In this document: one piece after another, positions 1 to 5,996 of the stretch
Layout: each line of letters begins with the position of its first letter
Position numbering within the stretch: position 1 is the first letter of the stretch
Assembly (NCBI GenBank): GCA_022614735.1
Contig: JAKEHZ010000177.1
Span: 1 to 18,456 of the forward strand
Direction of reading: 5' to 3'
Source: Acidobacteriota bacterium
GTDB taxonomy: Bacteria; Acidobacteriota; Blastocatellia; RBC074
Length of the DNA stretch: 18,456 bases
Translations under genes and position numbers: made by a program
Notes under the pieces: model-generated
What the model saw: the letters and a program-made list of their open reading frames with translations, nothing else
Database searches by the model: none
Told to the model about the DNA's origin: nothing

Positions 1-1622
1 TCAACATATTTCTGGACTGTGCTCGTCGAACGCACGGTGATTTGCCGAAGACTGCCCAACTTCGTGATCAACGCATCAGCCATACCGAGTCCGAGGGCCT
101 GATCGGCCTCGATAACTTTCTCGGCCTTCAGCGATTTGAACGGTAGCACAGCGATGTTGCGCATACCGGGTTGAGTCGGCCATGCTTGCCCTTTAAACCA
201 CCACAAGAACGATCCGCCGGCAGCAATGGCCAGCATGGCCGCTGCCAGCAGCCACGGCGCTGGGTGAGGCGAGAAGCTGCGCGCCCTCTTTTTTGCGGTG
301 CGGATTGAGACTGATTTCGTTTCGGCGTTCGCTGACCCGGCTTGCGTGGCAAAGGATTCTGTTTCGCCGTTGTAATCTGAGGGAATCGTGACGGCCGGAG
401 TAATCTCAACAGGCGGTGGCGCAAGCTCATGCTCCGTCACATCGGCGATGAAACGGTAGCCGCGCTTAGGCACCGTCTCGATGTACTGCGGCGCAGCAGG
501 GCTTTCGCCCAACGCTTTTCGCAAGGTCGAGACGTTGACGTTGAGGTTTACCTCCTCGACGACCGTGTCCGGCCACAAGGATTGCAACAGTTGCTCCTTC
601 TCCATCAACCGCCCGGCGTTCTGCACAAATAGCACCAGCAGATCGAAGACTTTCGGTTTGAGGTCAATCACTTCGCCATCGCGGGACAAAAGGCGTTCGG
701 CGACATCAACTTTGAATGGGGCGAATTCGTAAATCCGGCGGTGCTGTTTGCTCACGCTCAGATCGCGGCGGAGTTCGCGCAAATTTTGATAACGCCGCTC
801 TCGATCCTTCTCCAGCATCTTGCGCACTATCCGCCCTAACTCCGGCGTCACTTGTGGGTTGGAATGGTTGAGCGCGGGCGGGTCGGCGTGCAGCAGATTG
901 TTGATCAACGCGACTGTATTCTCGCCGCTAAAGGGAAGACGGCCAGTCAGCAGTTCATAAAGCACGACGCCCAAACTGAAGATGTCGCTGCGGTGATCCA
1001 CTTCATCGCCCTTCGCCTGTTCCGGCGACATATAAGCGAGGGTGCCCATAATCAACCCAGGATTGGTGCGCAGCATCCCGGTTTGGAAAGCGCTGGCTGT
1101 GCCACTCTCCACCGGATACTCCGTCGTCATGAACTTTGCCAAACCGAAATCGAGCACTTTGATTCGTTCCGCCTCGGCCACTATGACATTCGAAGGTTTG
1201 ACATCGCGATGCACAATGCCGCGCGCGTGCGCGGCTTCGAGCGCATCAGCGATTTGCAGCACCAGTTCTATCGCCTGGTTGGGGCTCAACCTGTGCGTCC
1301 GCCCATACTCGCTTAATGGCTTGCCCGGCACATACTCCATCGCGATGAAGCTGTGTTCAATGCCGTCGCGTGTAAATTGATCAATCTCATAAATGGTCGC
1401 AATGTTTGGGTGGTTGAGAGCTGCGGCGGCTTGCGCTTCGCGCAGAAAACGCTTCTTCGATTCTTCGCTCTGAGGGCTCAGCCTTGGCTGTGAGTTGGCG
1501 CCTAACACTTTCAGCGCAACTTGACGATGTAAGCGTAAATCTTCGGCTTTGTAGACTTCGCCCATCCCGCCCGAGCCGAGCCGTTCCAGAATTCTGTAAT
1601 GGGAGATCGTCTCATCAATCAT
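1..1622 (-). CDS. Ser/Thr protein kinase fused to OmpR-type winged helix, TM segment and TolB-like domain (3' end outside window)
   Basis: One uninterrupted reading frame of at least 540 residues, starting at ATG 1622 and running off the window edge. Residues 1-285 are a Hanks-type kinase: glycine loop GSGGMG (16-21), invariant Lys38 in VALKV, catalytic HRDVKPSN (138-145), DFG (158-160), and an MSPEQA activation-segment motif. Residues about 296-395 form an OmpR/CadC-type winged helix, ending in the typical KRGYRF wing. A basic linker leads to one hydrophobic span (about 456-477). After it comes a TolB/FlgO-like N-terminal domain (IAVLPF, then LGLGMADALITKL). The inferred layout is a cytoplasmic kinase and DNA-binding region, with the TolB-like part outside the membrane, as in CadC-type regulators. 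Kinase motifs are complete, so it should be active. Targets cannot be told. C-terminal repeats (TPR or WD40-like) are common in relatives but lie outside the window. Confidence 0.93.
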   Translation of the reverse strand, partial: MIDETISHYRILERLGSGGMGEVYKAEDLRLHRQVALKVLGANSQPRLSPQSEESKKRFLREAQAAAALNHPNIATIYEIDQFTRDGIEHSFIAMEYVPGKPLSEYGRTHRLSPNQAIELVLQIADALEAAHARGIVHRDVKPSNVIVAEAERIKVLDFGLAKFMTTEYPVESGTASAFQTGMLRTNPGLIMGTLAYMSPEQAKGDEVDHRSDIFSLGVVLYELLTGRLPFSGENTVALINNLLHADPPALNHSNPQVTPELGRIVRKMLEKDRERRYQNLRELRRDLSVSKQHRRIYEFAPFKVDVAERLLSRDGEVIDLKPKVFDLLVLFVQNAGRLMEKEQLLQSLWPDTVVEEVNLNVNVSTLRKALGESPAAPQYIETVPKRGYRFIADVTEHELAPPPVEITPAVTIPSDYNGETESFATQAGSANAETKSVSIRTAKKRARSFSPHPAPWLLAAAMLAIAAGGSFLWWFKGQAWPTQPGMRNIAVLPFKSLKAEKVIEADQALGLGMADALITKLGSLRQITVRSTSTVQKYV

Positions 1623-1737
1623 ATACAAAGACTCAAGCTGAATTGTGACAGGTCATCAGCTCACATTTAGCTAACAGGATAACGACAATGTCTTCGAAAC
1701 CATGAATTGCGCAAGCCCGGATTGCCCCAGGAATGGA

Positions 1738-1938
1738 TTAATACGGTCGACTTGCGTGGTAATGGGGAAGAGACTCGCTGACTTCGATAACTGCCATCAC
1801 CTGACGGCGATTCTCCTCGCCCGTTAATCCCATGAGAGGGTTAAAATATTCCCGGCGCTGTGAATAATTCAAAACCACAGCAGTTTGACCGGTTTGGTCG
1901 CGTTGTGATGTTAAGAGATCGGCAATCTGGAGCTGCAT
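1738..1938 (-). CDS. Small hypothetical ORF (66 aa), doubtful
   Basis: An open frame of 66 codons from ATG 1938, upstream of the kinase gene on the same strand. The amino-acid mix is protein-like and hydrophilic, but I recognise no family, signal peptide, membrane segment or metal motif. No convincing ribosome binding site precedes the ATG. It could be a real small gene, a remnant of a larger one, or chance. The rest of 1623-1987 shows nothing beyond the leader of the kinase gene and the ribosome binding site of the next gene. Confidence 0.25.
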   Translation of the reverse strand: MQLQIADLLTSQRDQTGQTAVVLNYSQRREYFNPLMGLTGEENRRQVMAVIEVSESLPHYHASRPY

Positions 1939-1987
1939 TAGTCTGAGAAGTTAGATAACTCGGCACTCGGGTAATTCTGGGAGAAAT

Positions 1988-2656
1988 ATGACAGAACCTC
2001 TATTCATGCCGCTAACGAGCTATCAGGAATATCCTCACGAAGAGATGAGGCAACGCGCGGCTGCATTTCTCGCCGAGATGCAACGGCGGCGCACTGTTCG
2101 TCACTTTTCCAACCGACCCGTCCCGCGCGAGGTCATCGAGAGTTGTCTGTTGGCTAGTGGGACGGCGCCGAGCGGCGCGAATCTACAGCCGTGGCATTTC
2201 GTCGTGGTGAGCGATCCGACAATAAAGTGCCGGATACGCGAGGCCGCAGAAAAAGAGGAATACGACTTTTATCACAGGCGCGCCCCGCAGGAGTGGCTCG
2301 ATGCACTGGCGCCGTTGGGGACGGACGAATACAAGCCATACTTGGAGACAGCGCCTTATCTAATTGTCATCTTCGCGCTAAGCCACGGGTTGCTGCCGGA
2401 CGGTCGGAAGGTGAAGCATTACTACGTGACCGAGTCGGTCGGCATTGCCACCGGGATGCTGATCACGGCCATTCACCAGGTGGGTCTGGTCTCACTGACG
2501 CATACCCCTAGCCCAATGGGCTTTTTGAACCAGGTTCTGGGACGGCCGAGCCACGAGAAGCCGTTTTTGATCCTGGTAGTGGGCTATCCGGCGGAAGACG
2601 CTGTTGTGCCGGATATTGATAAAAAACCCTTGGAAGAGATTGCAACCTTCCTTTAA
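1988..2656 (+). CDS. Nitroreductase-superfamily flavoprotein, iodotyrosine-deiodinase-like
   Basis: A 222-aa FMN-dependent reductase of the nitroreductase superfamily. The FMN-phosphate motif RRTVRHFS lies at 34-41, followed by APSGANLQPWHF near 60-71, the standard flavin-contact segment. The middle and C-terminal parts match the iodotyrosine deiodinase (IYD) branch rather than ordinary nitroreductases. Features of that branch are a charged lid segment after AAEKEEYDFY, ETAPYLIVIF, HYYVTES, LTHTPSPM, LGRPSHEKPF and VGYPAEDAVVPD. IYD enzymes reductively dehalogenate halotyrosines using FMN; bacterial members do the same in vitro, with uncertain natural substrates. The start is set by a GGGAG-type site about 5 bases before ATG. 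It stands alone between the minus-strand kinase gene and an IS element, so context gives no substrate. IYD-like assignment is strong; activity on halogenated substrates is inferred. Confidence 0.9.
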   Translation: MTEPLFMPLTSYQEYPHEEMRQRAAAFLAEMQRRRTVRHFSNRPVPREVIESCLLASGTAPSGANLQPWHFVVVSDPTIKCRIREAAEKEEYDFYHRRAPQEWLDALAPLGTDEYKPYLETAPYLIVIFALSHGLLPDGRKVKHYYVTESVGIATGMLITAIHQVGLVSLTHTPSPMGFLNQVLGRPSHEKPFLILVVGYPAEDAVVPDIDKKPLEEIATFL

Positions 2657-2705
2657 TACCGGGCGATTGACTTTTCTTCATTGATCGCAGGGATATCGCA
2701 CCTGG

Positions 2706-2725
2706 CCTAGCCCGCATTTCTCATG
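2706..2725. repeat. IS left terminal inverted repeat
   Basis: CCTAGCCCGCATTTCTCAT at the left boundary pairs with the inverse at 4454-4473, with one mismatch in 19. The same end sequence recurs at 5723-5741 in the second, broken element. Confidence 0.85.
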
Positions 2726-2726
2726 G

Positions 2727-2752
2727 GCGCTTTCTCATAAAGTTGAAAGCGC
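2727..2752. repeat. Perfect 8-bp palindrome inside the IS left end
   Basis: GCGCTTTC and GAAAGCGC flank a 10-base loop directly inside the left terminal repeat. There is no T-run after the stem on either strand, so it is not a classical terminator. A subterminal structure used in transposition, or one shielding the transposase from outside transcription, is possible but unproven. Confidence 0.6.
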
Positions 2753-2951
2753 AAAAAGTTGAAGCCTATGACCGAAAAACTGTCTTTTGGCCACCAAGTC
2801 ATAAAGATCAAGCCGTTTGATTATGTGATGACAACGGGCGGCTTGATTTCTGAGTAGTCCGCGAGTTAGTGATAGACACAGTCCTTCCGAGAACGGCCCT
2901 GGCCGCGCCAATCCTGCCTTTCAATCCTGGACTGACCGTGCCTTTCACCGC

Positions 2952-4373
2952 TCAGCAGCGCAGCGGATCGAGTCCGCGCAGCCGTCGATAGACATCAACA
3001 AACATCTTCTGGAACGGGTAACTGCTGGCCAGGCGCACCCAGACGCGGCGCACCGAGACTTGCACTTGCGCGCCGATCTTGAGCAGTCTTAACCGGATCG
3101 TCGAGCATTGTGCTTGATCCATTTCGGTGTTAGCCAATCCCAACCGACGTAACTCGTTCATCAGCACATAGGCCACACTGGAGAGCCAGAGTCGCGTTTG
3201 ATTCGACTTCAGGTATTTGGTCGAGGTTCGGTCCGCGAATAATTCCAGTTGCTGTTCCTTGATCCGGTTCTCCATTTCGCCACGGGCGCAGTAGAGGTCT
3301 TCGTAGAGCGCCCGCGCGTCGTATTGTTCCTGACCCAGGCTGGTTACCACAAAGCGTGGATTGGCGCCTGCCGCGAGATGTTCGGCCTTGCCTACCAACC
3401 TCCGCTCACGGCTCCAACTCTCCAGCGTTTGATACCGCTTCTCGCCAAAGACCCGCGTGGCCAGACCTGTCGCTTCGAACTGACGCTTGGCCGCTTCCAT
3501 CTCACTCTTCAGCAGCTTCAATAACCGTTCGTTCTTGGCCTGCCCGAAAACGTAATCGACCCGCTCCTGACTTTCACACCAGGTCATGATCGCATCCCGT
3601 GAAAAGCCGGAATCTCCACGCAAAATGATCTGGACTTCCGGCCAGCTCTCGCGCACCTGTTTGACGATTCGTTGGATTTCATCCAATGCCCCAGCGCTTT
3701 GGTCCTGATTGGCCTCTCGTAGTCGAGCGCACAGCAGAAAGTCTCCGCAGAAGATGTACAAGGGGAGATAACAGTAGTGACCGTAATAGCCGTGAAAGAA
3801 CCTCCCTTCCTGACGACCGTGCAGCGGGTCATCGGTGGCATCGAGGTCAAAGACCAACAACTCCGGCGGCCGGTCGTGCGCTTGCAGAAAAATCTTAACG
3901 AAGAACCCCTCAACCTTGGCGACATTGAGGGCGATCTTTTTGTATCGGCCATCTTTCTGCGCCTCATCCGATCTCAACTCCAGACGATTGAGCGTGCTCT
4001 TGCCAGCCAAGGCACTGCCACGATCGGCCTCGCGCCGCCGCTGCTCTCCACTCGGATCACTCTTGCCCACCACCGCCGCCAATAACGGGTCTTTCCGGAT
4101 CAGGTCGTGATCGTTGAGATCCTCGTACCCGAGCGCCAGACCATAAATCCTTTGTGCTAACAAATCCTCCACCGGATGCTCGATTTTCTCCTGATCCCGA
4201 TGATCAGTAAAGCATGCCGCGAATTGCTTGATGATCTGTCGCTTCGCTTCGACTTCCTTCAGCAATAACACTCCGCCATCGGAAGTGATCGTGCCGCCAT
4301 TGAACTCGGCCACGATGGGGTGTACTCCGGGGGCTTGAAACTCAAGCTTTTCACTTCTACACTCCGCCTGCAT
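2952..4373 (-). CDS. IS1380-family transposase
   Basis: A DDE-type transposase of 473 aa that catalyses cut-and-paste movement of the element. The N-terminus carries the family's FNGGTITSDGGVLLLKE segment. Acidic catalytic candidates sit in the FDLDATDDP, ILRGDSGF and RGEMENRIKEQQ motifs, the last being the typical IS1380 E-containing motif. Length matches the family and no internal stop or frameshift is present, so it may be active. The start is put at ATG 4373, not the ATG 24 bases upstream. The related remnant at 5640 begins with the same MQ-x-EC peptide, and the similarity at protein level starts there. Confidence 0.93.
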   Translation of the reverse strand: MQAECRSEKLEFQAPGVHPIVAEFNGGTITSDGGVLLLKEVEAKRQIIKQFAACFTDHRDQEKIEHPVEDLLAQRIYGLALGYEDLNDHDLIRKDPLLAAVVGKSDPSGEQRRREADRGSALAGKSTLNRLELRSDEAQKDGRYKKIALNVAKVEGFFVKIFLQAHDRPPELLVFDLDATDDPLHGRQEGRFFHGYYGHYCYLPLYIFCGDFLLCARLREANQDQSAGALDEIQRIVKQVRESWPEVQIILRGDSGFSRDAIMTWCESQERVDYVFGQAKNERLLKLLKSEMEAAKRQFEATGLATRVFGEKRYQTLESWSRERRLVGKAEHLAAGANPRFVVTSLGQEQYDARALYEDLYCARGEMENRIKEQQLELFADRTSTKYLKSNQTRLWLSSVAYVLMNELRRLGLANTEMDQAQCSTIRLRLLKIGAQVQVSVRRVWVRLASSYPFQKMFVDVYRRLRGLDPLRC

Positions 4374-4453
4374 TTGTTTGTCCCTTCTTCCTGGCATAGG
4401 TTTTTGTCGATAGAAGACTTCATACCATGAAGAAGGGCTTTTTGGTTCAAACT

Positions 4454-4473
4454 AATGAGAAATGCGAGCTAGG
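4454..4473. repeat. IS right terminal inverted repeat
   Basis: AATGAGAAATGCGAGCTAGG at the transposase 5' side is the inverse of the left end at 2706-2725. It also matches 5723-5741 except at one internal position and the outermost base. Confidence 0.85.
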
Positions 4474-4565
4474 ACCAGCACGGAAATCTGGTTAAAGACA
4501 TACGGCATCCTGATGGATAAACTGTTGGCCTAGAGCATATTTTCGATGAAAACAGGAGAACCAGA

Positions 4566-5285
4566 GTGGCTATTGATCCACGGAAGCGACAGAAAAAGCT
4601 GGCCAAAGAACGCGCGAAACGGAAAGCCAAAGCCCTGGCCAATCGGCGCGCACAGCAAGGGAAGCCATCTTTTCTTCTACGCGCGGCCCTCGGGCTAGAG
4701 TTTGAGCTGGCCGCGCGCGGCCCGATCCATGAATGTTATGTCAATAAGAAATTGATGACTCCTGGCTACGATCAGGGTATGGGGACCGTGATTGTCTCGC
4801 GTCTAGCTTCCAGCGGGATGATCGCAGCGGGAGTCTATCTGCTTGACCTCTTCTGTCTCGGCGTGAAGGATTCTTTCGCCAGGCTCCTGACGAGGGAAGA
4901 ATACCGCCAAATTCTTTCTCAAACCCGCTTGCAGGAACCCATGAAAAAGGCTGAGCCCGCCGTGGCAAAGAAATTGATTGAGGATACTGTCGCCTACGCG
5001 CGTAGTATCGGCTTCGAGCCTCATCCTGATTTTCGACCCGCGCGAAAGTTGTTGGAAGATATCGATGCCTCTGCCTGCATGATGGAATTCACCTTTGGAG
5101 ATCGTGGCAAACCGCACTTCATCTCCGGCCCTTACGATTCCCAAACGCGCATCCGGCAGATTCGCGACACTCTGGAACGCACTTGCGGAAAAGACAACTA
5201 CAATATGACCATTCTGCTCGGCGATCCCTTCGGGGATGACGATTTCGATGATGATTATGAAGAAGAAGACGAAGAGGGAGATTGA
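4566..5285 (+). CDS. Conserved hypothetical protein with basic head and acidic tail
   Basis: A 239-aa protein starting at GTG 4566, placed by an AGGAG site seven bases upstream. The first 30 residues are very basic and coil-like (RKRQKKLAKERAKRKAKA), and the last 20 are almost only Asp and Glu. The centre holds a compact region with GMGTVIVSRLASSGMIAAGV and LLDLFCLGVKDSFA, which I recall from uncharacterised proteins of Planctomycetes- and Acidobacteria-type genomes. No catalytic motif, signal peptide or membrane helix is evident. It lies between an intact IS and the remnant of a related IS, so it may have arrived with mobile DNA. Function unknown; the charge pattern would suit a nucleic-acid or ribosome-associated protein, but that is a guess. 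Confidence 0.85.
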   Translation: MAIDPRKRQKKLAKERAKRKAKALANRRAQQGKPSFLLRAALGLEFELAARGPIHECYVNKKLMTPGYDQGMGTVIVSRLASSGMIAAGVYLLDLFCLGVKDSFARLLTREEYRQILSQTRLQEPMKKAEPAVAKKLIEDTVAYARSIGFEPHPDFRPARKLLEDIDASACMMEFTFGDRGKPHFISGPYDSQTRIRQIRDTLERTCGKDNYNMTILLGDPFGDDDFDDDYEEEDEEGD

Positions 5286-5484
5286 AGCATAGAATTAACT
5301 TGCATCCTCTCATCTTGTTTTGTTCCTGGATTTCTGATCGTGCAATCGTGCCTTTTGACAGCGTGACCTCCGTTCCCTGGCCGAATAAATCCACAAGTAG
5401 ATGATTGGCTTCACTCCGGACTTCTTCCTAGCCTCGATAATGTTGTGATGCTAGGCGACGCGCTGGCTTATTGATTCCGTTCTT
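5286..5484. other. Non-coding junction region
   Basis: About 200 bases with no supportable gene. On the minus strand a short stretch around 5370-5450 reads protein-like (HNIIEARKKSGVKPIIYLW) before the frame is lost. That could be debris of an unknown gene, but I cannot name it. Confidence 0.4.
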
Positions 5485-5640
5485 CTATCTTGTAATCATC
5501 GTGCTTACGGACGCCTCCGATTCTTTTAACAACAACACGCCGGCATCGAAAGTGATCGTGCCACTATTGAATTCGGCCACGATGGAGCGTGCTCCGGGAG
5601 TTTGAAATTCGAGCTTCTCGTTTCTACACTCTGTCTGCAT
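5485..5640 (-). pseudogene. IS1380-family transposase, N-terminal fragment only
   Basis: Starts with ATG 5640 and reads 51 codons. The first 42 residues align directly with the intact transposase (MQTECRNEKLEFQTPG, then VAEFNSGTIT and AGVLLLKE). After the LLLKE motif the similarity stops near 5515, and eight unrelated codons lead to a stop at 5485. Nine-tenths of the transposase is missing. Several substitutions against the intact copy show it comes from a related but different element, not a fresh partial duplicate. Confidence 0.85.
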
Positions 5641-5741
5641 TTGTTAGCTTCTCCTTCACGGAATAAGTGTTTGTTTCTAGATGACTTCAGACCATGAAGA
5701 GGAGCTTTTTCGTTCGGCCTAATGAGAAATGCGGGCTAGTT
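5515..5741 (-). mobile_element. Right-end remnant of a second IS1380-type element
   Basis: This stretch aligns along its length with 4255-4472: the transposase 5' coding part, the leader, and the terminal sequence AATGAGAAATGCGGGCTAG ending at 5741. The left part is lost, with the breakpoint near 5515. Its outer end abuts the serine-recombinase tail. The simplest history is insertion into that recombinase gene followed by a deletion that removed most of both. Confidence 0.8.
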
Positions 5742-5996
5742 GAAATCGCGGACGGCTTTCCAGGCTCTTCTCTGGCAACGACACTGGAAGAGTTTTGTCG
5801 TAATATCAGCGCTGCGCTCGATAATCCGAGCTTTGAAACGAAACAGAAAATCCTGCGCCTGGTGGTGGATCTAATTGAGTTCCGCGATGATCAGATCACG
5901 ATCAAGCACGTGATCCCAATCTCAGATGTACGATTGCAACGTAATCAACATAATGACTGCACCCCGAGTATGCAACTTTGTCAGAGGCGCCCATGA
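5742..5996 (+). pseudogene. Serine recombinase, C-terminal tail
   Basis: About 84 codons in frame, opening at the IS remnant boundary. The segment LEEFCRNISAALDNPSFE, then KQKILRLVVD and ITIKHVIPISD, is the usual C-terminal end of large serine recombinases (resolvase/invertase type). The catalytic N-terminal domain and the zinc-ribbon/recombinase domains are missing, so no activity remains. A formal ORF starts at 5694 only because it reads through the IS end. Its stop codon overlaps the ATG of the next gene (ATGA at 5993-5996). Confidence 0.8.

Larger units (their letters stand above)
2706..4473 (-). mobile_element. Apparently complete IS1380-family insertion sequence
   Basis: An element of about 1.77 kb bounded by near-identical inverted ends. 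The left end begins CCTAGCCCGCATTTCTCAT at 2706 and the right end is its inverse with one mismatch, finishing at 4473. It holds one full-length transposase on the minus strand. Size, single long transposase and end structure fit IS1380. I could not identify a clean target duplication: the bases outside the two ends (CCTGG left, ACCAG right) do not match as a direct repeat. The exact termini may therefore be off by a base or two, or the element may have rearranged. About 245 bases at the left end, past the transposase stop, are non-coding. Confidence 0.85.

Noticed and set aside
429..1380. Plus-strand ORFs of 67-154 aa
   Set aside because: They are antisense shadows of the kinase/winged-helix gene, which has complete motifs.
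2727..2752. Rho-independent terminator after the nitroreductase gene
   Set aside because: The 8-bp stem has no following T-run on either strand and lies within the IS end.
2768..2857. 29-codon plus-strand ORF inside the IS left end
   Set aside because: No ribosome site and no recognisable family; probably chance within the non-coding end.
2701..4478. Target-site duplication of the IS
   Set aside because: The bases outside both ends do not form a direct repeat; apparent similarity (CCTGG and ACCAG) is inverted and out of register.
2706..5741. Composite transposon with two IS1380 copies carrying the 239-aa gene
   Set aside because: The second copy is only a right-end fragment with many differences from the first, so the two were not recent twins.
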